This document shows positions 7,065-14,444 of a stretch of 15,312 nucleotides of DNA, piece by piece. This stretch comes from Bacteroidales bacterium GP1 (lineage in GTDB: Bacteria > Bacteroidota > Bacteroidia > Bacteroidales > Muribaculaceae). The notes under the pieces are model-generated. The model ran no database searches. It saw only the letters and a program-made list of their open reading frames with translations, and had not been told where the DNA came from. The translations under genes and the position numbers were made by a program. Each line of letters starts with the position of its first letter. The stretch's first letter is position 1. Where the stretch lies: contig DAAI01000058.1 of NCBI GenBank assembly GCA_001701105.1, positions 86,333 through 101,644 of the forward strand, written 5' to 3'.

Positions 7065-9662
7065 TTATTGTTCCGGAGTTTCAATGTCGGATTCAGTCTC
7101 GGCTCGTTCAGCGGGGGTTTCCTCCTCAAGGGCTTCAACTTCGCGGAGAATCTTATCCTGATTGCGTTCCTCCAGGTTTTCTTCATGCTGGTGCTCCACT
7201 TCCTTTTCTACTTCTTCTTCAGGATTGGAATCTACTTTGCAAACTGAAGCGATGGTATCGCCACGCTTCCCAAGATCAATCAGTTTGACTCCCTGTGCAT
7301 AGCGTCCCATTACCCTTACCGAATTCACTGGCAAGCGCAGAGTTACGCCACTTTGGTTGATGATCATAAGATCGTTGGAATCGTTCACATTCTTGATGGC
7401 TACAAGTTTGCCTGTCTTTTCTGTGACATTCAGGGTAATTACGCCTTTTCCGCCACGGTTTGTGATACGATAATCGGCCAAAGCTGAACGTTTGCCATAT
7501 CCATTCTCGGATACTACCATCACGGTTTCATCTTCGGCTCCGGTCATAGTGATCATGCCTACCACCTCATCATCACCCTCCAGACGCATGCCTATAACTC
7601 CACTTGAAACCCTTCCGGCTGCTCTTACTTTTGATTCTTCAAACCGGATTGCGTAGCCGCTTCTGTTGGCCAGGATAATCTGGGAATTGCCATCGGTCAT
7701 TCTTACTCCGATCACTTCATCATCTTCACGGATAATTATTGCATTCACGCCTATGGCACGGGGATGGGAATATGCTGCAAGTGATGTCTTCTTTATTATG
7801 CCCTTCTTAGTGGCAAATACAAGATTATGCGTGGTGTTGAATGCCGGGTTGGTCAGGCCTTTAACGCGAATAAAGGCGTTTACGCGGTCGTCCTGATCAA
7901 GTTGTAGCAGATTCTGAATGGCTCGGCCTTTTGAATTTTTCGTTCCTTCGGGAATTTCATATACTTTGAGCCAATAGCATCTTCCTTTCTGGGTAAAGAA
8001 CAGGATATGATTATGATTTGTGGCAGGATATATGTATTCGATGAAATCTTCATCGCGTGTTGAACTTCCGCGTGCTCCCACGCCACCACGATGTTGGGCG
8101 CGAAATTCGCTAAGGGGAGTTCGTTTGATATATCCCATATGGGAGATCGTGATAATCATCTTGTCGTCGGAGATGAAGTCTTCTGAATTGAAGTCTCCGA
8201 AGAACGGATTGATGGATGTACGGCGTTCATCGCCATATTTGTCACGAACTTCGATAAGTTCTTCCTTTATTACTTCACGCAGGACGTGTTCGTTGCTTAG
8301 GATGTCGTTATAACGTGCGATCTTGGCCAAAAGCTCTTCATATTCCCCACGGAGTTTATCCATTTCAAGGCCGGTGAGCTGGCCTATTCTCATAGCTACA
8401 ATCGCGCGGGTCTGAATATCGTCAAGATCAAAGCGCTCGGCCAGCCGCTGACGCGCTTCATCTATTGTCTTTGAGCCTCGGATAATCTTAATTACTTCAT
8501 CAATATTATCCGTGGCTATCATTAACCCTTTCAGGATATGAGCGCGTTCTTCTGCCTTACGAAGTTCATAACGGGTGCGACGAAGCACTACTTCACGTCG
8601 ATGATCCACAAAGGCCTCCAGTATTTCTTTCAGGCTTAGTGTTTTCGGACGACCATTTACCAATGCAACATTATTGACGCTGAAAGATGTCTGTAATGCT
8701 GTGAGTTTAAACAGCTTGTTGAGAACAACCTTTGCATTGGCATCACGCTTGATGTCGATTACGATATTAATCTTACCCCGGGCTGATGTATCAGTTACAT
8801 CAGAGATGCCATCGATTTTCTTTTCATCTACAAGGTCGCATATGCTTTTTACAAGGTCGGCTTTTATCACACCATATGGAATTTCAGAGATGACGATTGT
8901 ATCATTGTTGTCCGAGCTTTCGATCTCTGCTTTTGCCCTCAGAATGATTCGCCCACGGCCTGTCTCATAGGCATCCCTTACCCCTTGAACCCCGAAAATC
9001 TCGCCGCCGGTTGGAAAATCCGGTGCTTTGATATGTTCCATCAGGCCATCGAGATCTATATCAGGATTGTCGATAAGGGCTATAGATGCATTGAGAGATT
9101 CAGTAAGGTTATGCGGAGGCATATTTGTGGCCATACCCACCGCGATACCCGAAGCACCGTTTACAAGCAGATTTGGGAAACGGTTAGGAAGCACTGCCGG
9201 CTCGAGCAATGTGTTGTCGAAGTTTGGCACGAAATCCACGGTCTCCTTATCAAGATCTCGGAGCATTTCCTCGCCCATGCGAGACAGTTTCACTTCAGTG
9301 TAACGCATGGCGGCCGCTGAATCGCCATCGATGGATCCGAAATTACCTTGGCCGAACACCAAAGGGTATCGTAAAGACCATTCTTGTGCTAAGCGCACCA
9401 TAGTGAGGTAGATGGATGAATCTCCATGCGGATGGTATTTACCCATCACTTCTCCCACTATACGCGCAGACTTTTTGGTATCTCCGGAAAAACCATTGTT
9501 AAGTTCGTTCATTCCGAACAGGACTCTACGGTGCACAGGCTTAAAACCATCCCGTACATCCGGCAGAGCTCGAGATACTATCACCGACATTGAGTAGTCG
9601 ATGTAGGCGCTTTTCATCTCCGATTCAATATTAATCGGAATTATCTTGTCGTCTCCTTGCAT
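7065..9662 (-). CDS. gyrA: DNA gyrase subunit A
   Basis: Breakage-reunion subunit of DNA gyrase, which with GyrB introduces negative supercoils using ATP. The start chosen is ATG 9662 (MQGDDKIIPINIESEMKSAY), giving 865 aa; an upstream in-frame ATG at 9743 would add 27 residues with no family counterpart and falls in the leader. Key parts: SVIVSRALPDVRDGFKPVHR (27-46); the DNA-gate region KYHPHGDSSIYL with S82 at the E. coli S83 site and L86 at the D87 site; the catalytic tyrosine Y121 in AMRYTE; the GyrA-box variant QHRGGVG (523-529); beta-pinwheel blades such as NRGGKGVITL (near 735); and a Glu-rich tail. Bacteroides GyrA usually has Phe at the second gate position, so Leu need not mean acquired resistance. 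The TPR-like gene follows 32 nt later. Confidence 0.98.
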   Translation of the reverse strand: MQGDDKIIPINIESEMKSAYIDYSMSVIVSRALPDVRDGFKPVHRRVLFGMNELNNGFSGDTKKSARIVGEVMGKYHPHGDSSIYLTMVRLAQEWSLRYPLVFGQGNFGSIDGDSAAAMRYTEVKLSRMGEEMLRDLDKETVDFVPNFDNTLLEPAVLPNRFPNLLVNGASGIAVGMATNMPPHNLTESLNASIALIDNPDIDLDGLMEHIKAPDFPTGGEIFGVQGVRDAYETGRGRIILRAKAEIESSDNNDTIVISEIPYGVIKADLVKSICDLVDEKKIDGISDVTDTSARGKINIVIDIKRDANAKVVLNKLFKLTALQTSFSVNNVALVNGRPKTLSLKEILEAFVDHRREVVLRRTRYELRKAEERAHILKGLMIATDNIDEVIKIIRGSKTIDEARQRLAERFDLDDIQTRAIVAMRIGQLTGLEMDKLRGEYEELLAKIARYNDILSNEHVLREVIKEELIEVRDKYGDERRTSINPFFGDFNSEDFISDDKMIITISHMGYIKRTPLSEFRAQHRGGVGARGSSTRDEDFIEYIYPATNHNHILFFTQKGRCYWLKVYEIPEGTKNSKGRAIQNLLQLDQDDRVNAFIRVKGLTNPAFNTTHNLVFATKKGIIKKTSLAAYSHPRAIGVNAIIIREDDEVIGVRMTDGNSQIILANRSGYAIRFEESKVRAAGRVSSGVIGMRLEGDDEVVGMITMTGAEDETVMVVSENGYGKRSALADYRITNRGGKGVITLNVTEKTGKLVAIKNVNDSNDLMIINQSGVTLRLPVNSVRVMGRYAQGVKLIDLGKRGDTIASVCKVDSNPEEEVEKEVEHQHEENLEERNQDKILREVEALEEETPAERAETESDIETPEQ

Positions 9663-9753
9663 TTTTATTAATTTGTGACGCTGCGAAATTGTCTTTCCGC
9701 AAGGCGTTATTCCAAATGCCCGGGCAATGCACCCTTTGGGCATTTCTAAGTTA
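9663..9753 (-). promoter_or_regulatory. Structured 5' leader of gyrA
   Basis: The transcribed leader of about 85-90 nt contains AAATGCCC (9714-9721) and GGGCATTT (9738-9745), an 8-bp inverted repeat with a 16-nt loop. Overlapping the first arm is a 10-nt palindrome, TGCCCGGGCA (9718-9727). The two pairings share bases and exclude each other. The frame through the leader stays open (ATG at 9743), but its product is not like any GyrA extension. A regulatory role is a suggestion only. Confidence 0.4.
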
Positions 9754-9785
9754 CAAAATTACAAAAAAAAATGCTAATTTCAAAA
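9754..9785 (-). promoter_or_regulatory. Bacteroidetes-type promoter of gyrA
   Basis: On the minus strand, TTTTG (9781-9785) is followed after exactly 19 nt by TAATTTTG (9754-9761). This matches the Bacteroidetes sigma-ABfr consensus, TTTG at -33 and TAnnTTTG at -7, with usual spacing. The spacer contains a run of nine T. Transcription should begin near 9747, some 85 nt before the gyrA start codon. Confidence 0.75.
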
Positions 9786-9949
9786 CGCGAGCCATAAATG
9801 AAAGTTAAATGAAAGTTCCCGGCAGATACGACTTAAGAATGGTAGGCAATTAGGGCCGGGGTTAAGTATATTTTAATTGTAACATATAAACGTTCATACT
9901 TTTTGGCACACATTTTGTTTTATAATCAGTCAAAAGGTAATATTTATAA
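9786..9949 (+). promoter_or_regulatory. Upstream region of clpC in the divergent gyrA-clpC spacer
   Basis: This part of the 287-nt divergent spacer must contain the clpC promoter. A weak candidate is TTG at 9877-9879 and TACTTTTTG at 9897-9905, spaced 17 nt, with one base too many in the -7 box. AAAAGG at about 9933-9938 is the only purine-rich stretch before the start codon and is too far away for an ordinary Shine-Dalgarno site. No CIRCE element (TTAGCACTC repeat) or CtsR-like direct repeat is visible. Confidence 0.35.
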
Positions 9950-12529
9950 ATGAACAGAGACTTTTCAAAACTATTCCGGCCAATGCTGGAGCATGCGTCC
10001 GACGAGATGAAGCGCCTCGGCTCGACTGCGATTACTCCTGAACATTTCATGCTTGTTGCGGTCCGCGACAAGGAAGGATATGGATATAGGATATTAAGCC
10101 AGTTGCGTGTGCCGCTTGATGAAATTGCGGAGCGTCTCGAGGCTTATTTACGAACCAACACTGATCCCGGAGAGGTAACAACCCTTTTCGAGCAGCAGTA
10201 TCGCGTCAGTCTTTCTGCCGTGCGGTTATTGCAGCTGGCCACATCAGAGGCTCGTAAGATGAACGGCAGCATTATCGGCAGCGAACATATTATAATGGCT
10301 CTTATTCATGACTCTCGCAGTATGGACAGTGAGATTCTGAAGAGAATAAAGCGGGATTACCTGAATTTCGATATCGCGATTCAGGCTATAAATGAAGTGC
10401 CCAAAATTCCTGAAGATAAGTTTTCGACAGGCAATGATGATGAAGAAGATGATGAATTGCCCGGCGATAAATCATCCGCGAGTTCAGCTTCTTCAAAATC
10501 AGGAAAGAAAGGAAAGAGCGATACTCCGGCCCTTGATAAATTCGGTTACGACATGACAAAAGCCGCAATGGAAGGGCGTCTTGACCCTGTAGTAGGGAGG
10601 GAGCGTGAGATAGAACGGCTAGCCCAGATTCTGTCACGCCGCAAGAAAAACAATCCTGTCCTGATAGGTGAACCCGGTGTTGGAAAATCCGCAATTGTCG
10701 AGGGGCTTGCTTTACGCATATCGCAGCGGAAAGTATCACGTGTGCTTTTCAACAAGCGTGTCGTGGGTCTTGATATGGCTTCTATGGTAGCCGGTACAAA
10801 ATATAGAGGCCAATTTGAAGAGCGTATCAAGGCTGTCCTTGATGAGCTGACAAAGAATCCCGACATCATTCTCTTTATCGATGAGATTCATACGATAGTG
10901 GGGGCGGGAAGCGCACCGGGCACTATGGATGCGGCGAATATGCTGAAGCCTGCGCTCGCAAGAGGAGAAATCCAATGTATAGGTGCAACCACGCTTGATG
11001 AATATCGTCAGAATATTGAAAAAGACGGAGCATTGGAGCGACGCTTCCAAAAAGTGATAGTAGAACCAACAACTCCCGAAGAGACGCTTGAGATTCTTCG
11101 TCAGGTGAAGGATAAGTACGAGAAGCATCATAACGTGAAGTATACTGATGAAGCTCTCGAAGCGTGTGTCAGTCTCACTGAAAGATATGTGAGCGACCGC
11201 AATTTTCCCGACAAGGCGCTTGATGCGCTTGATGAAGCCGGAAGTCGAGTTCACATCACCAATATTTCTGTTCCTGAGGAAATCGAAGAAATGGAAAAGG
11301 ATGTTGACAAGCTGAACAGTGAGAAATTCCAGGCGGTGCAGATTCAGGATTATGAAAAGGCTGCCCAATTGCGCGACAGTGTTGTAAAAGCCAAAGAGCG
11401 CCTTGAGTCTGCCAAAGAGCAATGGGAAAAAGAACTCGACAGCAATCCTCAGGAAGTAAACGATGAAAAAGTGGCCGAAGTCGTAGCTCTAATGACCGGG
11501 GTGCCTACCCAGCGAATAGCACAGGCCGAAGGCTCGCGTCTGCTTAATATGGGGGCAATGCTAAAAGGCTCGGTAATCGGTCAGGATGATGCCGTGGCCA
11601 AAGTGGTGAAGGCTATTCAGAGAAATAGAATCGGATTGAAAGATCCGGACAAACCCATTGGAGTATTCATGTTCCTCGGGCCTACTGGCGTGGGTAAGAC
11701 CCATCTGGCCAAAAAGATAGCGGAATACTTATTCGACAGTCCCGATGCTTTGATCCGCATGGACATGAGTGAATTTATGGAAAAATTCACCGTTTCGCGG
11801 CTTGTCGGAGCTCCTCCGGGATATGTGGGATATGAGGAGGGCGGACAGCTAACTGAAAAGGTACGTCGCCGTCCATATTCTGTTGTGCTTCTTGATGAGA
11901 TTGAGAAAGCGCATCCGGATGTGTTCAATATGTTGCTTCAAGTGATGGATGAAGGACGATTGACAGACTCGCTGGGTCGCAGAATCGACTTCAAGAATAC
12001 CATCATCATTATGACCAGCAATATCGGCAGCAGACAGCTGAAGGAATTTGGCAGTGGCGTTGGTTTTAACACCGATACAGTTTCCAAAAATCAGGCACAT
12101 GGAGTCATAACCAAGGCTTTGAACAAGGCTTTCAGTCCCGAATTCCTAAATAGGGTCGACGATATAATAATGTTTGACCAGCTTGATAAGGATGCCATCA
12201 ATAGCATTATAGATATTGAGCTGCGTGAATTCTATCCGCGTATCGAGAAACTTGGCTTAAAACTAAGACTGAGTGAAGAAGCCAAGAATTTTATCGCCGA
12301 TAAGGGATATGATAAGAATTTCGGCGCGCGTCCGTTGAAGCGGGCTATTCAAAAATATCTCGAAGATGAATTGGCTGAGATAATACTTCAGTTGAATGCG
12401 GAAGGTAGTATCGGGGGGACTATTGAGGTAGGTTTCTCTCCGGATAAAGACAAAGAGAGACTACAACTCTCCTATCATCCGCTGGTTCTTGACAACGAGT
12501 CGCCCCATTCCGAGATTGAAATGAAATAA
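9950..12529 (+). CDS. clpC: ATP-dependent Clp protease ATPase subunit ClpC
   Basis: Cytosolic class I Hsp100/AAA+ unfoldase that feeds substrates to ClpP, 859 aa. Domains in order: the N-terminal double Clp-N repeat (1-150, with TAITPEHFML and GSIIGSEHIIMAL); an acidic, Ser-rich linker (about 160-195); AAA-1 with Walker A GEPGVGKS (240-247) and Walker B D311-E312; a middle domain with a UVR-type segment (457-490, EKFQAVQIQDYEKAAQLRDS), which marks ClpC rather than ClpA or ClpB; AAA-2 with Walker A GPTGVGKT (577-584) and Walker B D649-E650; a VGF loop (704-706) at the place of the ClpP-docking tripeptide; and the C-terminal NFGARPLKRAIQ helix region. All catalytic residues look intact. It is divergent from gyrA, stands alone in its unit and ends at a terminator. 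No mcsA, mcsB or ctsR gene lies beside it, unlike Firmicutes. Confidence 0.97.
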   Translation: MNRDFSKLFRPMLEHASDEMKRLGSTAITPEHFMLVAVRDKEGYGYRILSQLRVPLDEIAERLEAYLRTNTDPGEVTTLFEQQYRVSLSAVRLLQLATSEARKMNGSIIGSEHIIMALIHDSRSMDSEILKRIKRDYLNFDIAIQAINEVPKIPEDKFSTGNDDEEDDELPGDKSSASSASSKSGKKGKSDTPALDKFGYDMTKAAMEGRLDPVVGREREIERLAQILSRRKKNNPVLIGEPGVGKSAIVEGLALRISQRKVSRVLFNKRVVGLDMASMVAGTKYRGQFEERIKAVLDELTKNPDIILFIDEIHTIVGAGSAPGTMDAANMLKPALARGEIQCIGATTLDEYRQNIEKDGALERRFQKVIVEPTTPEETLEILRQVKDKYEKHHNVKYTDEALEACVSLTERYVSDRNFPDKALDALDEAGSRVHITNISVPEEIEEMEKDVDKLNSEKFQAVQIQDYEKAAQLRDSVVKAKERLESAKEQWEKELDSNPQEVNDEKVAEVVALMTGVPTQRIAQAEGSRLLNMGAMLKGSVIGQDDAVAKVVKAIQRNRIGLKDPDKPIGVFMFLGPTGVGKTHLAKKIAEYLFDSPDALIRMDMSEFMEKFTVSRLVGAPPGYVGYEEGGQLTEKVRRRPYSVVLLDEIEKAHPDVFNMLLQVMDEGRLTDSLGRRIDFKNTIIIMTSNIGSRQLKEFGSGVGFNTDTVSKNQAHGVITKALNKAFSPEFLNRVDDIIMFDQLDKDAINSIIDIELREFYPRIEKLGLKLRLSEEAKNFIADKGYDKNFGARPLKRAIQKYLEDELAEIILQLNAEGSIGGTIEVGFSPDKDKERLQLSYHPLVLDNESPHSEIEMK

Positions 12530-12544
12530 TGACCGATAATAAAA

Positions 12545-12569
12545 CCGGGAGAAAGCTGAGTTCTCCCGG
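12545..12569. terminator. Bidirectional terminator between clpC and the nitrilase gene
   Basis: A perfect 9-bp stem, CCGGGAGAA (12545-12553) with TTCTCCCGG (12561-12569), and a 7-nt loop. On the plus strand CTATTTATATTT follows; on the minus strand TTTTATTAT follows. It stands 15 nt after clpC and 15 nt after the end of the convergent nitrilase gene, so it serves both. Confidence 0.85.
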
Positions 12570-12584
12570 CTATTTATATTTGTC

Positions 12585-13379
12585 CTAAAGAAGACGGAAT
12601 GGATCGGCATCTTTCCATGCCGGGAACTTCATGCGGAATGAGTCAAGGCGTTCTCGACTTAAAGTGCCATAGATCAATTTAGAATCTTGGGGGATGATTG
12701 AAATATCTTTCCCTTTAAAATCGATTATTGCCGACGCCCCATTATAGGAATAGTCCTTGTTGTCGCGGCCGGAACAATCCACTGCGCATACATATGCTTC
12801 ATTCTCAATAGCCCGGGCCGGAAGGAGTTTATTCCAAGCGTCAACACGGACTTCCGGCCAGTTAGCCACTACGATCAGTGCATCGTACTCATTCAATGTG
12901 TTGCGACACCACACCGGGAAGCGGATGTCATAGCATACCACGAGGGCCAGATTCCAGCCACGGAATCTTACTGACATACGGTCGTAACCTCTTGAGAACA
13001 CTTTGTCCTCTCCGGCCATTGTAAAGAGATGGTGCTTATCGCAGAAAGTTTCATCTCCCGAAGGCTCTATGAAGAAAGCCCGATTATAGATAGAGCCTCC
13101 CGAATCAGCTATGAAACTTCCCGTAATGGCCATATTATACTTTTCTGAAAGATCTTTTATGAGATCGATAGTAGCGCCCGTATTCTTCTCTGCCAAAGGG
13201 CGCACCTGCTCTTTGTCCAATCCGACAGGAAATCCGGTGGAGAACGTCTCTGGAAGAATAAGAAGGTCGGTTTCGGGATGAACGTATTTAATAATTTCTT
13301 GAAGCGTGTTCAGATTGGTTTCCTTGTCGCCCCATTTTATTTCCAAAGGGAGGAGACATACCTTTAAGTCTTTATTCAT
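12585..13379 (-). CDS. Nitrilase-superfamily amidohydrolase, omega-amidase (YafV/Nit2) type
   Basis: 264-aa cytosolic carbon-nitrogen hydrolase. The Glu-Lys-Cys triad is complete: E44 in LLILPETFSTGF, K115 in CDKHHLFTMAGEDKVF, and C149 in VVCYDIRFPVW. The MAGED(K)xFxxG segment and the FPVWCRN that follows the cysteine fit the omega-amidase branch, which hydrolyses 2-oxoglutaramate or 2-oxosuccinamate left by glutamine or asparagine transaminases (metabolite repair). The substrate is inferred from family likeness; other amides are possible. The start ATG at 13379 is 15 nt after the acyltransferase stop on the same strand, so the two are likely co-transcribed; the functional link between them is not evident. 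There is no Shine-Dalgarno sequence. Confidence 0.9.
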   Translation of the reverse strand: MNKDLKVCLLPLEIKWGDKETNLNTLQEIIKYVHPETDLLILPETFSTGFPVGLDKEQVRPLAEKNTGATIDLIKDLSEKYNMAITGSFIADSGGSIYNRAFFIEPSGDETFCDKHHLFTMAGEDKVFSRGYDRMSVRFRGWNLALVVCYDIRFPVWCRNTLNEYDALIVVANWPEVRVDAWNKLLPARAIENEAYVCAVDCSGRDNKDYSYNGASAIIDFKGKDISIIPQDSKLIYGTLSRERLDSFRMKFPAWKDADPFRLL

Positions 13380-13394
13380 GGTGATTAAGGCTGG

Positions 13395-13943
13395 TCAGAC
13401 TGTAAATTTTTCAGGATAACGGGCTTTCGGGCCGCAATCTGCGTAATATTCCTTCACAAAAGCCATATCTTTATCTATATCGCCGCTCGGAATGAATTGA
13501 TCTTTGATTATTATTTTTTTTGCGGCATAATCGATGATGCCGAGTTGGATCGGCACGTTTGCACCGTAAGCTATGTAAAGGAAGCCCGTGCGCCATTTTT
13601 CCCTCCGGCTACGCGTACCCTCAGGGGTGACTGCAAGGTTGAGATATTCCCGCCTTTCGAACTGGCGTATAATGGATCTTGTCAGTTCCCCTTTGCTTCC
13701 TTTGGATGGTACGGGGATTCCTCCGAGATGCCGGAGCAGATATTTTAATGGGAAGAAAAACCAAAATTCTTTCATAAGAAAATTGGCATTTCTTCCCAAT
13801 GATTTATAGGCGGCCAAACCGATAATAAAATCCCAGTTGGATGTATGGGGAGCTACGCATATCACGCATTTGTCGAGATATGGAGCCGTTATTTCAACAC
13901 TCCATCCTGACCATTTAAGAATAGATCCCCAAATGTTGGCCAT
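13395..13943 (-). CDS. PlsC-type 1-acyl-sn-glycerol-3-phosphate acyltransferase family protein
   Basis: 182-aa member of the PlsC/LPLAT acyltransferase family, which transfers a fatty acyl group to a glycerolipid or related acceptor at the inner membrane. The catalytic HX4D motif is H33-TSNW-D38; the substrate-binding segment GGIPVPSKG lies at 74-82 and the EGTRS motif at 108-112 (VTPEGTRSRREKWRTGF). A hydrophobic aromatic stretch (FWFFFPLKYLL, 60-70) may be the membrane contact. It is shorter than classical PlsC (about 240 aa) and lacks a clear N-terminal membrane helix, like other short acyltransferases of this group, so the acceptor may not be lysophosphatidic acid. It lies 33 nt after the 122-aa gene and 15 nt before the nitrilase gene, probably one operon. 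Confidence 0.88.
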   Translation of the reverse strand: MANIWGSILKWSGWSVEITAPYLDKCVICVAPHTSNWDFIIGLAAYKSLGRNANFLMKEFWFFFPLKYLLRHLGGIPVPSKGSKGELTRSIIRQFERREYLNLAVTPEGTRSRREKWRTGFLYIAYGANVPIQLGIIDYAAKKIIIKDQFIPSGDIDKDMAFVKEYYADCGPKARYPEKFTV

Positions 13944-13976
13944 GATTCAATGATTCACGCCTGCTGCTTTTGATGC

Positions 13977-14345
13977 TTAGGCTTTGGCGGCGGCGATTTT
14001 CTTGTTCTCTTCTTTTACTTCTGCGGGGATTGCTTCATTGAATTTCTTGAGGGCAAGGTTGATTTCCTCGCCGAATTCGGTCTCAATTTTATTAAAGAGA
14101 GCCTTGAAGAAGGCATCTTTTGCCTTTGCATACTCCTTATGGTCGGCGTACGATTTGGGACCACGATCGAAGAACACATTTGCGTTGTTCTTTGCTTTGC
14201 CTATTGCACCAAGGACCATCTCTATTGCTTCCGCAACTTTATCTTTGTCCACACCCTTTACATTGTAGTAGGTCGGAACCATCTCGTCAAGAATAGAGGA
14301 GCCGAGTGCATCCACGTATTTCTTAAATTCTCTTTTATTTGCCAT
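13977..14345 (-). CDS. Short helical protein of unknown function
   Basis: 122-aa protein that I do not recognise. It has no signal peptide or membrane segment, so it is probably cytosolic. The sequence is rich in Lys, Ala and Glu and looks all-helical, with a lone aromatic/proline segment in the middle (NVFFDRGPKSYADHKEYAKA) and a Lys/Ala-rich C-terminus (EENKKIAAAKA). The start ATG at 14345 gives MANKREFKKYVDALGSSILD; the 99-nt gap to rodA before it is A/T-rich with no Shine-Dalgarno site and no clear terminator. It is the first gene of a probable unit with the acyltransferase and the nitrilase. Codon use and the uninterrupted frame suggest a real gene. Confidence 0.75.
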   Translation of the reverse strand: MANKREFKKYVDALGSSILDEMVPTYYNVKGVDKDKVAEAIEMVLGAIGKAKNNANVFFDRGPKSYADHKEYAKAKDAFFKALFNKIETEFGEEINLALKKFNEAIPAEVKEENKKIAAAKA

Positions 14346-14444
14346 GATAATTTTTATTATACTTTATATTTATAACACCTCGGGAGCTGTTTTTATCATA
14401 TCCGGAGAAAACTTTTTAACAATTCAGCCATGAATCCTCTATTC
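14346..14444 (-). promoter_or_regulatory. Spacer between rodA and the 122-aa gene
   Basis: 99 nt, A/T-rich towards the 122-aa gene. I see neither a convincing stem followed by T after rodA nor a TAnnTTTG promoter. Read-through from rodA into the downstream genes is therefore possible; equally the promoter may deviate from the consensus. Confidence 0.3.

Noticed and set aside
9663..9743. In-frame N-terminal extension of GyrA from ATG 9743
   Set aside because: The 27 extra residues match no GyrA N-terminus and fall downstream of the promoter in what looks like an untranslated leader; MQGDDKIIPINIESEM is the normal start.
9786..9949. CIRCE or other heat-shock operator upstream of clpC
   Set aside because: No TTAGCACTC-type inverted repeat or CtsR-like heptad repeats could be found.
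10736..11422. Long open frame on the strand opposite clpC (228 codons)
   Set aside because: It lies entirely inside clpC, which has full family conservation; its translation is low-complexity and resembles no protein family.
14346..14444. Terminator after rodA
   Set aside because: Possible stems near 14370-14395 are short and interrupted and are not followed by a T tract on the minus strand.
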